DNA from: Leptolyngbya sp. Heron Island J
GTDB lineage: Bacteria; Cyanobacteriota; Cyanobacteriia; Phormidesmidales; Phormidesmidaceae
Length of the DNA: 48,347 bases
Direction of reading: 5' to 3'
Assembly (NCBI RefSeq): GCF_000482245.1
Contig: NZ_AWNH01000010.1
Coordinates: forward strand, 1-48,347
Shown here piece after piece: positions 27,635-37,787 of the stretch. Both the position numbers and the translations under genes were made by a program. Position 1 is the stretch's first letter. Each line of letters opens with the position of its first letter. Below the pieces are notes generated by a model. That model made no database searches, was not told the origin of the DNA, and saw only the letters and a program-made list of their open reading frames with translations.

Positions 27635-28684
27635 ATGTCAGAACCAGAAATTTTTGAACAAAAGGCTCCGCGTCAATCGAGCCATATAAACTCGATGCAA
27701 GACTTACTTGCAACATTAACTGGATTCTGGGTATCCCAATCCGTCTATGCAGCGGTAGAACTGGGGATAGCTGATCTCCTCAAGGATGGTCCGAAACACG
27801 TTAGTGAGATTTCAGCAGTAACCGAAGCTGATTCAGGTGCTCTTTATCGACTAATGCGCAGTCTAGCCAGCGTAGGACTATTCACTGAAACCAAAAGAGA
27901 ATGCTTCGAAATAACATCCGTAGGGACATGCCTTCAGGCTGACCATCCTAACTCTTTAAGAACAACAGCACTTTTACTTGGAAGGGAGCAGTTTAACCCT
28001 TGGGCTGATATTGTCTATAGTATTAGAACAGGGAAGTGTGCCTACAAATATCGCAAGGGCATGAGCTTCTTCAAACATCTAGAACAGGACGATAACGCAG
28101 CTACAACATTCAATGAAGCCATGACGGACTACATTCGAAATGTAGGTTTTTTTGTAGCAGAATCTTATGATTTTTCAAGATATAGTACAATAGTCGATGT
28201 TGGTAGTGGGCATGGTATTCTTTCTTCATCCATTTTAGATAGAAACCCTAAACTGAAAAGCATTCTCTTTGATACGCCTAATGTTATAGAATCAGCCAAG
28301 GAATATACTAGCGGTGATAAAACAGTAGGAAGGCTTGAATTTATTAGCGGAGACTTTTTCGAGTCTGTACCACAAGGAGGTGATATATATATTCTCTCAA
28401 ATATTGTTCATAACTGGAATGACGAACGAAGTACTAAGATACTGAGAAATTGCTACGACGCAATGGTAGAAAATGGAAGATTGCTGCTCGTTGAGGTTGT
28501 TCTCCAGGCTGAAGAACAACCTCTCTTTTGTGATTTCTTGGATCTACATATGCTAGTGATGCTTGGTGGTAAAGAGCGCACTGAAGATGAATACAAAAAT
28601 CTTATTTCCTCTAGTGGATTTGTGTTGAAGAGCATCATTGAAACCAATTTTTATCCAAGCATAATTGAGTGTGTGCGTGTATAA
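27635..28684 (+). CDS. SAM-dependent O-methyltransferase (COMT type)
   Basis: About 349 residues from the ATG at 27635. The in-frame upstream extension to 27503 overlaps the transposase relic and has no family resemblance. A dimerisation domain (TGFWVSQSVYAAVELGIADL, GALYRLMRSLASVGLF) precedes motif I VDVGSGHGILSSSIL and then ILSNIVHNWNDERS with the catalytic His. It is paralogous to the methyltransferase at 18742, though on the other strand. The trpEG gene follows 38 bases later. With CCoAOMT-type and FAD partners, up to three methylations are available in the pathway. Confidence 0.88.
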   Translation: MSEPEIFEQKAPRQSSHINSMQDLLATLTGFWVSQSVYAAVELGIADLLKDGPKHVSEISAVTEADSGALYRLMRSLASVGLFTETKRECFEITSVGTCLQADHPNSLRTTALLLGREQFNPWADIVYSIRTGKCAYKYRKGMSFFKHLEQDDNAATTFNEAMTDYIRNVGFFVAESYDFSRYSTIVDVGSGHGILSSSILDRNPKLKSILFDTPNVIESAKEYTSGDKTVGRLEFISGDFFESVPQGGDIYILSNIVHNWNDERSTKILRNCYDAMVENGRLLLVEVVLQAEEQPLFCDFLDLHMLVMLGGKERTEDEYKNLISSSGFVLKSIIETNFYPSIIECVRV

Positions 28685-28722
28685 AGAAAAGAGAAATAGC
28701 TCTTGTTCGTGGGGGTCTTTCA

Positions 28723-30927
28723 ATGAAAAAGGATGAGCTCAATTACGTTACCGATAAAGGAATCCAGATACATCGATCTACTGTTGAACTATCTATAGAC
28801 AGAGCGCTAGACAGCGTTATATCAAGAATAGACAATCAACGAGGGGGATTACTCAAAAGCAGCTATGAGTATCCTGGTCGGTATAGTCGATGGGCGATAG
28901 GTTTTGTCAACCCACCTCTGATGATTAGTACAAAAGAAAATACGATTTCAGTTTCTGCCCTTAATGGGAGAGGAGTAGTTCTTGTACCTTGTCTAGCGCA
29001 CTATTTAGAACTAATATCAGAGCTCAAGACTGTGAACTCTACCAAAGATAAGTTTGTTTGTCAGGTTAGTAGCCGCCATACGTTCTTTGAAGAAGAAGCT
29101 CGTAGTCGCCAGCCCTCCATCTTTACGGCAATTCGAGACATAATGAATACCTTCTTCAGCCTAGAAGATGAACATTTAGGACTGTATGGGACTCTAGGCT
29201 ATGATTTGATTTTTCAATTCGAACCGATTGAGAAAGATCAGGTTCGTCCTGATAATCAGCGAGATTTAGTTTTATATCTGCCAGATGAACTTGTTATCGT
29301 AGATAACTGCGCACAGAGAGCATTTAAGTTACAGTACGAGTTTAAAACAAATTATGGCAACACCATCGGGCTACCTCGTTCTGGTGAAATAATTTCCTTT
29401 AAAGGAAAACGAAAACAGCTCTCTCACAGATGTGATCATGCACCAGGAGAATACGTAAACCATGTAGAAAAGGCACTCGAATGCTTTCGGCGAGGTGATG
29501 CATTTGAGTTTGTGCTGAGTCAATGCTTCTTCCAACGCTACTCAGCTCGTCCATCTACCTTATTTCAAAAACTTCAAAGCATCAATCCGAGCCCTTATAG
29601 TTTCATTTTCAATTTAGGTGGAGAATATCTCGTGGGCTCCTCTCCTGAAATGTTTGTTAGGGTAGAAGGTAGGCGAGTAGAGACTTGTCCAATCAGTGGA
29701 ACTGTAAAGCGAGGAAGGAATGCGATTGAAGATGCTGTTCAAGTACGTCAATTACTCAATTCTGCAAAGGATGAGGCCGAATTAACGATGTGCACGGACG
29801 TTGATCGAAACGACAAATCGCGTGTTTGTGAACCTGGTTCTGTGAAAGTTATTGGACGTCGCCAAATAGAATTTTACAGCCATGTTATTCACACCGTTGA
29901 CCATGTTGAAGGTGTTTTGAAGCCAGACTTAGATGCTATTGATGCGTTCCTCTCTCATACTTGGGCTGTCACGGTGACAGGTGCTCCAAAAAAGGCTGCT
30001 ATTCAATTTATTGAGAAGCACGAGCGTAGTCCTCGTCGGTGGTATGGTGGAGCAATCGGCTACTTTAAATTCAACGGTGATTTGAATACCGGATTGGTTT
30101 TACGGACTGTCTACTTACAAGATGAGATTGCTGAGGTGCGTGTCGGTGCGACACTGCTCTATGATTCTATCCCTCAGCTAGAAGAACAGGAAACTATGCT
30201 GAAAGCAGCAGGAATAATACAAGCGCTAGAATCCTCTGAAGATAGGCTGGATACACAGTCTGTAAAACTGATACAGTCGCAGTCACAACCAGCGCAACTA
30301 ATGTCAAACACAAAAGCCCTAAAAGTGTTATTAATTGATCATGAGGACTCTTTTATTCATACCCTAGCGAACTATTTCCGGCAGACGGGTGCTAGTGTGA
30401 CAACGATTCGGCATGGATTCCCAGAATCATACTTTAACGTATACAAGCCAGAATTAGTCGTTCTATCTCCAGGACCGGGCCGTCCACATGATTTTCAAGT
30501 TGAACGAGCAGTAGAATACTGTGTGCGGCGCTCTATTCCATTGTTCGGCGTATGTCTAGGGCTTCAGGGTATCGTTGAAGCCTTTGGTGGTGAGCTAGAC
30601 ATTTTAGAGAATCCTTGTCACGGTAAATCTTCTCTAATCTCCGTGGATTTAAGCTCTGATCTCTTTAAGGGATTACCTCATACTTTTGAAGCTGGTCGAT
30701 ACCACTCTCTCTATGCGGTACCTAATCAGATGCCTGTATCGCTTAAAATAACGGCACGCTCAGCAGATAATGTTGTGATGGCAATAGAACATAAAACGCT
30801 GCCAATCAAAGCCGTACAATTCCATCCTGAGTCAATTATGACAGTATCGGACAATGCAGGTCTGACTATTATCAAAAATATGACGGATGTTTGTGTACGA
30901 TCACCCAGCCGCTCCTGCATATCCTGA
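28723..30927 (+). CDS. trpEG: Fused anthranilate synthase (TrpE-TrpG)
   Basis: 734 residues from the ATG at 28723; an in-frame GTG at 28669, overlapping the preceding gene, is less likely. The chorismate-binding half has EYPGRYSRW, the PISGT motif (not the Lys-containing PIKGT of PabB), DVDRNDKSRVCEPGSVKVIG and TVTGAPKKAA, like the bifunctional TrpEG proteins of rhizobia. The C-terminal glutaminase half has the catalytic Cys in GVCLGLQG (about 611) and HPE in QFHPES (701-703). It converts chorismate plus glutamine to anthranilate. Its place in this operon suggests a dedicated supply for the metabolite. An aminodeoxyisochorismate-type activity cannot be excluded. Confidence 0.88.
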   Translation: MKKDELNYVTDKGIQIHRSTVELSIDRALDSVISRIDNQRGGLLKSSYEYPGRYSRWAIGFVNPPLMISTKENTISVSALNGRGVVLVPCLAHYLELISELKTVNSTKDKFVCQVSSRHTFFEEEARSRQPSIFTAIRDIMNTFFSLEDEHLGLYGTLGYDLIFQFEPIEKDQVRPDNQRDLVLYLPDELVIVDNCAQRAFKLQYEFKTNYGNTIGLPRSGEIISFKGKRKQLSHRCDHAPGEYVNHVEKALECFRRGDAFEFVLSQCFFQRYSARPSTLFQKLQSINPSPYSFIFNLGGEYLVGSSPEMFVRVEGRRVETCPISGTVKRGRNAIEDAVQVRQLLNSAKDEAELTMCTDVDRNDKSRVCEPGSVKVIGRRQIEFYSHVIHTVDHVEGVLKPDLDAIDAFLSHTWAVTVTGAPKKAAIQFIEKHERSPRRWYGGAIGYFKFNGDLNTGLVLRTVYLQDEIAEVRVGATLLYDSIPQLEEQETMLKAAGIIQALESSEDRLDTQSVKLIQSQSQPAQLMSNTKALKVLLIDHEDSFIHTLANYFRQTGASVTTIRHGFPESYFNVYKPELVVLSPGPGRPHDFQVERAVEYCVRRSIPLFGVCLGLQGIVEAFGGELDILENPCHGKSSLISVDLSSDLFKGLPHTFEAGRYHSLYAVPNQMPVSLKITARSADNVVMAIEHKTLPIKAVQFHPESIMTVSDNAGLTIIKNMTDVCVRSPSRSCIS

Positions 30928-30942
30928 CATGGTTCAACCTGG

Positions 30943-31046
30943 GTTCGATCAGAGTAGCGCTCTTAATTAGACCTTGCTAAATCATTGAAGTCCTGCTGAA
31001 TAGTCTGTTTAAGGGTCCATATCTGACTCAGAGACTCTGATCGAAC
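30943..31046. repeat. 13-bp inverted repeat and palindrome between trpEG and the NTF2-like gene
   Basis: GTTCGATCAGAGT at 30943-30955 is repeated as its complement ACTCTGATCGAAC at 31034-31046, a perfect match separated by 78 bases. The right arm overlaps the palindrome TCAGAGACTCTGA (31028-31040). It lies between the trpEG stop and the NTF2-like start and could be an operator pair or long-range RNA stem. Confidence 0.45.
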
Positions 31047-31070
31047 TACGCACTTACTATTCCTTTTAAC

Positions 31071-31571
31071 ATGAAATACAACTGCTTTTTTCCTCTTATA
31101 CTCAGCGTTATAGTTCTGTTCTCAACTCCCCTGCTGGGCTATGACTTAGGTGATATGTATGCTAGCTCATCTGTGCAAAAAATAAGCACAGTAGAGTTTC
31201 GGCAGTTAGCCGACAAGATTTCTGCTGGTTGGAGCGAAGGCAATGCTAAGAAAGCTGCCTCTGCTTTTTCTGAAGATGTTGTTTTTTTCGAAACAGTTGA
31301 CAACTTAAAATTCTCAGGACGTGAAGCGATTTATCAGTATTCCGGAGGAGACGATAGCAGTTCAGTAGATATGAATATGAGCTGGCATAATCTTGTTTTT
31401 GATGAAGAAAAACAGCTCGGATTTGGTGAATTTACTTTCCAACTCAATTCTAGCTATCAAATTCATGGTGTAGCAAGCATGACAGTACTTAATGGTTTGA
31501 TAAGCAGTTGGCGTCAGTATTATGTTGAATCACCACTACCTTGGAATGGATTTGTTGATATGGGGGTATAG
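31071..31571 (+). CDS. Exported NTF2/SnoaL-like protein
   Basis: 166 residues. A hydrophobic signal peptide (MKYNCFFPLILSVIVLFSTP, cleavage probably near LLGYD) precedes an NTF2-like domain with the usual opening FRQLADKISAGWSEGNAKKA and the VVFFETVDNL strand. SnoaL-like proteins are cyclases or isomerases, or simply binding modules. It is the last gene of the rightward arm, about 143 bases after trpEG. If it acts on the pathway product, it does so outside the cytoplasm. Export is inferred from the signal sequence. Confidence 0.7.
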   Translation: MKYNCFFPLILSVIVLFSTPLLGYDLGDMYASSSVQKISTVEFRQLADKISAGWSEGNAKKAASAFSEDVVFFETVDNLKFSGREAIYQYSGGDDSSSVDMNMSWHNLVFDEEKQLGFGEFTFQLNSSYQIHGVASMTVLNGLISSWRQYYVESPLPWNGFVDMGV

Positions 31572-31895
31572 CATGGATCCTGACGAAAACATGTCATAGG
31601 CTGAAATTCTTTACCAGCAATTGTTTCAAGCATCGATTTTGAAAGTAGCCCAAAAAGTACTAACAAACAGACAAAACCAGGCTTGAATTTAGTACATTTG
31701 TTTTTATCTCTCAGTTTTTAGTCGCAGAGTATGGTTACCACTCTGCTTAAAAAAATAAAAGTGTAGTTGACTTACTTAAGTGTCGTTCTATTACCCAAAG
31801 AGTAGGTTTTTATTATAGGACACCTCGATTAATTCAAAAATAGAGTCTCAATATGAGATCGTGGTTACGGATTCGAGTTGGCAGGGAGATATCTC
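31572..31895. other. 324-base stretch between the NTF2-like gene and an IS5 transposase
   Basis: No gene is supported. GCAGAGT (31724-31730) and ACTCTGC (31740-31746) form a hairpin with a short inner GGT/ACC pair. It is followed by A-rich sequence and so is not a rightward terminator. The left IS boundary must lie in the second half, but I cannot place it. Confidence 0.4.
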
Positions 31896-32936
31896 ATGGG
31901 ACAACAAGGATTTTGGGATTTTGAGACCTGTCACCAAAAACTGGAGTCCCAAAAGGATCTGTTGACTTGCCTGGACGAGATGATTCCATGGGATGAGTTT
32001 CGACCGATGTTAGGAAGCGTGTATGCCAAGCCCCGTAACCGTAAAGCGGGTCGTCCCCCAATCGATGTCATCGTTATGTTCAAGCTGTTAATCCGGCAAC
32101 AGCTCTACAATATTAGCGATGATGAGCTGGAATACCAAGTGAATGACCGACTATCCTTTATGCGGTTTCTTCACCTGGGACTTGAAGACTCGGTCCCAGA
32201 TGCTAAAACAATGTGGTCGTTCCGAGAACGCTTACGCAAGGCTGAGCTAGTGGAGCCATTGTTTGAGCAGTTTGGGGCATACCTGAACGCGACAGGCTAC
32301 CAAGCCCAGTGTGGGCAAATTGTGGATGCGACGTTAGTTCCGGTTCCTAAACAACGGAACACTCGCGAGGATACTGCCACCATCAAAGCAGGCCAGGTGC
32401 CGGACGCTTGGCACGATAAGCCGCATAAGCTATCGCAAAAGGATGTCGATGCCCGTTGGACCCAAAAGAATGGGACATCTCATTATGGCTATAAAAACCA
32501 TATCAATCGAGATGCGGGGCATGGGTTTATTCGTCGTTACACGGTCACCGAGGCCTCGGTTCATGATTCTCAAGTCTTGGGTCAGCTGCTGGATGCAGAC
32601 AATGCCGATGATGAGCTTTGGGCCGATAGTGCCTATCTCTCGATAGCCATTGTCACGGTGTTAGAGATGATGGGCTTTGAAAGTCATATCAACGAACGTG
32701 CCTATCGCAATCGTCCTCTGAGTGAGATGCAGATAGCCGATAATCGTGAGCGTTCAAAAACGCGTGCCAAGGTTGAACATGTGTTTGGCGCAACGGTCAA
32801 TGAGATGGGAGGCAAAGTTATTCGGACCATTGGGGTGGTGAGAGCCGAAACCATGCTCGGCCTCAGAAACTTGGCCTACAATTTCAAACGCTATGTCTTC
32901 TGGCAAAAACAAGACATGGCGGAAGTCACTGCCTAA
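31896..32936 (+). mobile_element. IS5-family transposase, apparently intact
   Basis: 346 residues from the ATG at 31896, with AGGGAG at 31883-31888 as its ribosome binding site; the TTG at 31878 is less likely. AGRPPIDVIVMFKLLIRQQL and SVPDAKTMWSFRERLRKAEL are classic IS5/IS1182-type blocks. QIVDATLVPVPKQRN carries the first catalytic Asp, ELWADSAYLS the second, and RAKVEHVFGATVN the catalytic Glu region. It is the only full-length transposase in the window and may be the most recent arrival. Confidence 0.9.
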
Positions 32937-32957
32937 ACGACATGATTAGCAGCTCTA

Positions 32958-32989
32958 AAATGGACAAAATGAATAAGGCTTGTCCATTT
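32958..32989 (+). terminator. Hairpin after the IS5 transposase
   Basis: AAATGGACAA (32958-32967) and TTGTCCATTT (32980-32989) form a perfect 10-bp stem with a 12-base loop, 21 bases after the transposase stop. The right arm ends in TTT, so weak termination is possible. It could also be part of the IS end. Confidence 0.5.
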
Positions 32990-33027
32990 GGAAACTTTCA
33001 ACCTATAGAAAAGGCTGACTTTTCCTA

Positions 33028-33330
33028 CTAAGTCGGGTTTGCTAGTTGCCATCCTTCAACCAAGTCCTGTAACTTTGCCCATCCTTTCCAAAGGACTTGA
33101 ATCCCGATAGGCGTTTTCCGTCGATGTTCTAAATAGCCTCCCAAGCGAGCAATCGATTCAACCGCCCACTGGACCGTCAAGGTCTTGGGTAAACGAGTCG
33201 CCTTTGCTTTGAGGACCTGAATTTGAACTGGTGAGAGAACAGTCTCAGCAGGCAGCTGTGGTTGAGTGCGTTTTAAGTAGGTCAATCGCAACACATCAGC
33301 AGCAATGGCACACAAAAAGCCCAGTAAGTA
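33028..33330 (-). pseudogene. C-terminal fragment of an IS4-superfamily (Tn5-like) transposase
   Basis: The leftward frame reads LLGFLCAIAADVLRLTYLKR, then VLKAKATRLPKTLTVQWAVE, SIARLGGYLEHRRKTPIGIQ and VLWKGWAKLQDLVEGWQL, typical of the end of cyanobacterial IS4/IS50-type transposases. Upstream of 33330 the similarity ends at a stop, so the catalytic core is gone. Bases 33331-33447 hold nothing I recognise. Confidence 0.7.
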
Positions 33331-33447
33331 TCAAACGTCAAGTACAAAGCGTGTTGCGACAGCTATATAGACGTGCGTAGTCGTGAATATGAGAACGTTT
33401 AGATAACGCTGGCAAATGAGATTAAGACGACAGCTAGGATCGTTAAA

Positions 33448-33905
33448 TTACGGCGGTCGTTGTTGGCTAGCATCAGCGTTGTTCTTATTCTGCTTATTGG
33501 CAGCCGCTTGTTTACGGTAGCTATGGGCTTTGATCTCAACAATGAGGGCATGATGCACCAGCCGATCAACGGCAGCCACGGTCATCATGTCATCGGTGAA
33601 GATATGGTGCCACTGGCTGCAGGGCTGATTGGCCGTGACCAGAAGACTTTTGTGTTCGTAGCGGTGAGCAATCAACTCAAAGAGCACGGAGGTTTCAGCT
33701 TCAGACTTTTTGACATAGCCAAGATCATCGATGACCAGGAGATCGTAGCGGTTGAGCTTTTTGAGAAGAGCAGGTAACTGTAAGTGAAGCTTGGCCTGTT
33801 GGAGTTGCTGAACGAGCGCAGTGGCCGAGCAGAACTTGGCGCGAGCCCCGAGATCAATGATGGCATAGGCAACAGCCGCTGCAAGATGAGTCTTAGCTCA
33901 ACCAT
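33448..33905 (-). pseudogene. istB: IstB-like ATPase, 3' part (IS21 family)
   Basis: The leftward frame encodes KTHLAAAVAYAIIDLGARAK, then YDLLVIDDLGYVKKSEAETS (Walker B) and FELIAHRYEHKSLLVTANQP, ending QNKNNADASQQRPP. IstB is the AAA+ helper of IS21 transposition. The sequence opens inside the Walker A motif (KTHL remains, the GxxG part is lost, with a stop just upstream), so the 5' half was removed. No IstA is present. Confidence 0.8.
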
Positions 33906-33917
33906 AACTATGTCTTC

Positions 33918-35052
33918 CTAAGAATTGGATTGTGGAGTGGAGCGCGACGGCTTTACAGCCTGACGTAAGCGTGTGATGAGTGCGGCATCATCGACGATAA
34001 GGTAGAACCCTGCAGGCCGTCGAACCACATCATCGGAGCTTAAAAAGCCATTCTGTATACGATTGTAGATCCAGAAAATCGGGACCCCCAGATGGGTGGC
34101 TAACCCTTGAACGGTCCACATACCATCCATTTTTTCTGCTCCTTTATGCTGTGATACTTGGCTCGGCCATTGCTGTTGACGGCGAATCTTCATAACACTG
34201 GAGGCTTTGAACTGTAGGTTACGTGCTGTGCGGAACCCAGCTTGATTCAGGGCTTGGGCAATTTGTAGATCAGTTTGGCCCTGCCGCCATAGGCGTTCAG
34301 TCAGTTTTAAAATGGCATCATATTGCGTGGCATCGGCCTGACACCAAATGGGTGGAGTCACAACGCCTTCCGAAAAATGACCACTGGCCCAGACAATTTT
34401 GACGTGGACTTGATCTGGCGCAATTCGTTTCAAAATGACACGAGCAATGAGAGAACGGAGCAGTTGTTTACGCTGTTCACTGGTCAATTGTTCACTAGAC
34501 CAGATCTGTGGCAAGTGCTGATTAAGATCAGAAAATTGTTGTCTAATCTGTGATGGAATTTGATTGACAACAGTTTTTTGAGTAAATCGATGGGCGGCTT
34601 CTTGGGCTGTTTGCAACGCTTGCAATTGAGTTTCCCATTGTTGTTCTAGAGCTGCAGCCACTAATCGATTATCGGGGTCAACTTGTTCATAACGTCGTCT
34701 GGCTAAATCAACGTCGTATTGAGCTCGTTGAATCTGTTGTTGATGATAGTGTTCTAACCGACTATGTTCTTGATTTTGTTGGCTAATAACGTTGTCTAAA
34801 GCATCCAGTTGTGCCGGTGCAATGGCTTCAAAAAAAGCCTGAACCACAAACGTTTCAACCGGAGGTCCATCTAGATGAGCACACATGGGTTCGCCAAATG
34901 TTTTTGATAACCCTTCACAGGCATGCCGTACACCTGGCTTATAACAAACTTTCATACGTCGCCCACAACAACCACAGGTAGCCAACCCCTGTAGGAGAGC
35001 CGCTCCCTGGCGAGGAACTCCGCGTTGCCCACCCGATTGCTCAAGATATCGC
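33918..35052 (-). pseudogene. Large serine recombinase B, zinc-ribbon and C-terminal part
   Basis: The open leftward frame begins near 35052 (RYLEQSGGQRGVPRQGAALL) without a start codon and runs to 33918. It has a zinc-ribbon beginning ATCGCCGRRMKVCYKPGVRH, a long Gln/Arg-rich coiled coil (about 34800-34550) and LTERLWRQGQTDLQIAQALN with helix-turn-helix character. The catalytic resolvase domain is absent. It overlaps the end of recombinase A by a few bases in another frame, consistent with two tandem recombinase genes fused by a deletion. Confidence 0.65.
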
Positions 35053-37003
35053 TTTTTGAATATCTACTTCATCCGCCGAAATGATCAGTCGATAGGGCGA
35101 GACAGACTGCTTTCGATACTGTAACCATCTTCGTTTTACCCATTTGTACAATGTACTGTCTGGGGCTTCAAGGGTCCGTGCTAAATCGGGTAACCACCAC
35201 TTATGTTCAGTTAAGCTCTCTGTTTTAACTCCCTTCGGTTGGCGTTGATATATCCCCAACCGACGCATTAGCTGGAGTACCCCGGCAGCTTTGAAGGGCG
35301 TGTGATGCCTCGGCGGATGAACGTCTTCTTGATTCAATTGATTCGCAATTTCAGTCGCATTAAACCCGTCTGTCACTAGGGTGCGAAACGCTCACACAAT
35401 TGAGGATAAAAACTCAGAGATGCTCACCTGGCCACTGGACGAATGGTTTGATGCTCAGTCACCACACCGCCTGTCCATTCAATGGTCACCTTGACTTTTT
35501 CACTTGACGAATAATTTCTTTACGCTGGGCTTGAGTTGTTGTAGAAGCGTCCCAAAGTTTTGGAATGTCATGGGCCAATTGTTCAATAGCCGTGCGTTCT
35601 ACAGTCGACCATTGACAAGGTTGTTGTTGGCAAAATCGTTGATACTCTTCCTGTAATTGTTGCTGTACTGTCGATTTTTCTTCCCACGCTTTAGCGAGTT
35701 GTCGCGCGACTAGACGATTTTCAGGTTCTACAAGTTGATAGTGACGACCCGCGCGTTCAGCCTCAATGGTGGCTCTCTCTAACCGTTGCTGCCAAACGGT
35801 GTCCAGCTCTTGACGAGCTGTTTCCAATTGGGTTGCAGCTTGGAGGGAGAGTTCTAAGGCGGCAGGTTTCAACGCCGCTAAGACCTGCGTGGTAATAAAT
35901 TGATTCAAGGCTTGCCCAGGGATTCGCTGACACTGTTGTCCCGCATAATCGCTGAGCAAGCGATTGCAGACATATTCATGGGTCTGACCGTGACCACTAT
36001 AGTGGACGGTCATGCGACAGCCACAAAACTGACAGACTAACAAACCTGATAACAACGCAGACCCATGACGGGCAGCTCTGATGGTTTCGGCCCGAGATTG
36101 ATTGGCTCGTAACTGTTCCAAATTTTGTTGGTACTGTTCCCAAAAAATGTAAGCCGGTAACCGGTCTTTGATAAGGGCATGCCAATCGTCTGGCGCACTG
36201 GCCACACGACCCGTCCTCGGTTTGCCAAGTTGTTTCTTACGCGGATCTATTTGACGCCGACCATAGGCATAGGCACCTGCATAGGCTGGATTTTTGAGCA
36301 TATTTTGCCAGGTTATTCGGTTAGGTTTGTGCCATTCCAACTCTCCTCGGTTGTTACCGATACGAACTCTGACACCCAGTTGAATTTCCTGACTTACCAA
36401 ATACCGAAGCACCCCATTGAGGGTACCAATTTCCTGAAACTTTCGAAAAATTAAGCGAACAACCTGTTGAACTTGTTCATCGGGGTCCAAAATAATCTCA
36501 CCCGACGGTCGACGCAGATATCCAATCGGTGGGTCAAACCGCAGCTCTCCTCGTTGCGCTTTGTTAAGCTTACCGATGAGCATACGTTGTTTTAAGATGT
36601 GGAGCTCAGCTTCACTCATCGTGCCCTTGAGACCCAGTAGTAACCGGTCATTGTATTGACTTGGGTCATACAGACCGTCGAGGTCTGCTATCAGTGTTCT
36701 AAAGAGGACACAGACTTCTAAAAGTTGATGCCAGTCTTTGGACGAGCATGCCAGACGAGACATCTCGATGCCTAGAATTAACCCTACATGGTTAAGACTG
36801 ACTTCGGTGACTAGACGTTGAAATCCAGTACGCCCTTCTGCGCTTGCTCCCGATTTTCCCAAATCCTCGTCAATGACTAAAACCTGGTCTAATGGCCATC
36901 CCAACTGTTGAGCTTGATTAACCAAGTCGTATTGTAAACGAGTCGATTCTTGATGGTGATTAACCTTCTGTAGGGTGGATTGCCGGACATACATGACTCG
37001 CAT
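35041..37003 (-). pseudogene. Large serine recombinase A with at least three lesions
   Basis: The 5' 505 codons are intact: a resolvase domain (MRVMYVRQSTLQKV with the active-site Ser, then GIEMSRLACSSKDW), a recombinase domain, a zinc-ribbon (VCQFCGCRMTVHYSGHGQ) and a coiled coil. Near 35490 the frame breaks after KEIIRQVKK. The expected continuation KVTIEWTGGVVTEHQTIRPV is in another frame, followed by a TGA near 35433 and a one-base loss near 35395. The C-terminus resumes as DGFNATEIANQLNQEDVHPP down to 35041. Such enzymes integrate or excise mobile elements. No att core is identifiable. Confidence 0.75.
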
Positions 37004-37059
37004 TCCTCGTGGGTAGATGACTGGGCTGTCAGGTATTGGTCCACTAAGGCCACTAGCCG

Positions 37060-37787
37060 TAACAGCTTTTCAATTCCAACGATAGGGGCAGAACTCAGCT
37101 TGAAGCGGATGACGGCATTGTAGTTGGGTGTTCTCGACGACCCATCGATATGGAGCAGGGACAAACCCCTCTCCTAGTTTTGTTGTGACTTCTAGAATAC
37201 GATGATGAGCGTGTTCTATCAGCTCTCCTAAGATTCCTATTATACGCTTGGTCCGCTAACACTTTCTCAAGCCTCACATAGGCCTCTAATACAGGTTCTA
37301 ACACTGCTACTGCTGCTTTAATATCCGCCATATTGGCGGCACTAACAAAACAATTTAACACCATGCCTAAGATGTCAACAACGGTATGACGCTTACGACC
37401 CTTGACACACTTATGGCCATCAATCCCTTGGTCAGGACCTTTCTTCTCTGAGGTCCTCACGGATTGACTATCAATACTTGTCAAGCTCGGTTGCTCATCT
37501 CGCCCCTCTGCGAGTCTTACTAACTTTACCAAGTGCTCATTCATCTGGTCCCACAAGCCTATCTTGACCCAACGACGATAATAATCGTAGACGGTTGACC
37601 AGTTGGGCAGGTCATGGGGCATCGCACGCCATTTGATACCGTTATCGGCCCAATACAAAATGGCATTCACGATCTCTCGTAAGTTGACTTCTTGAGGATG
37701 ACCGACACCTTGATGGACGGGAATTAATGGCTTAATCAAGTCCCATTCGTCATCGCTTAAATCGGAAGGATAAGAAAGACGGGGCAT
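37060..37787 (-). pseudogene. Frameshifted and truncated IS5-type (IS1031-like) transposase
   Basis: From ATG at 37787 the product reads MPRLSYPSDLSDDEWDLIKP, then IKWRAMPHDLPNWSTVYDYY and TSIDSQSVRTSEKKGPDQGI (first catalytic Asp region) and VLADQAYNRNL. A one-base insertion near 37230 then shifts the frame; the expected ELIEHAHHRILEVTTKLGEG and PYRWVVEN lie in the next frame. After VVEN (about 37137) similarity ends, so the C-terminus was lost, probably when the recombinase A region was joined. Confidence 0.78.

Noticed and set aside
28723-30927. Aminodeoxychorismate synthase (PabB/PabA fusion).
   Set aside because: The active-site motif is PISGT, without the Lys of PIKGT, and the surrounding blocks match TrpEG fusions.
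30930-30960. GGGTTCGATC as a tRNA T-arm.
   Set aside because: No acceptor stem, anticodon arm or CCA end can be drawn around it. No tRNA or rRNA gene is recognisable in the window.
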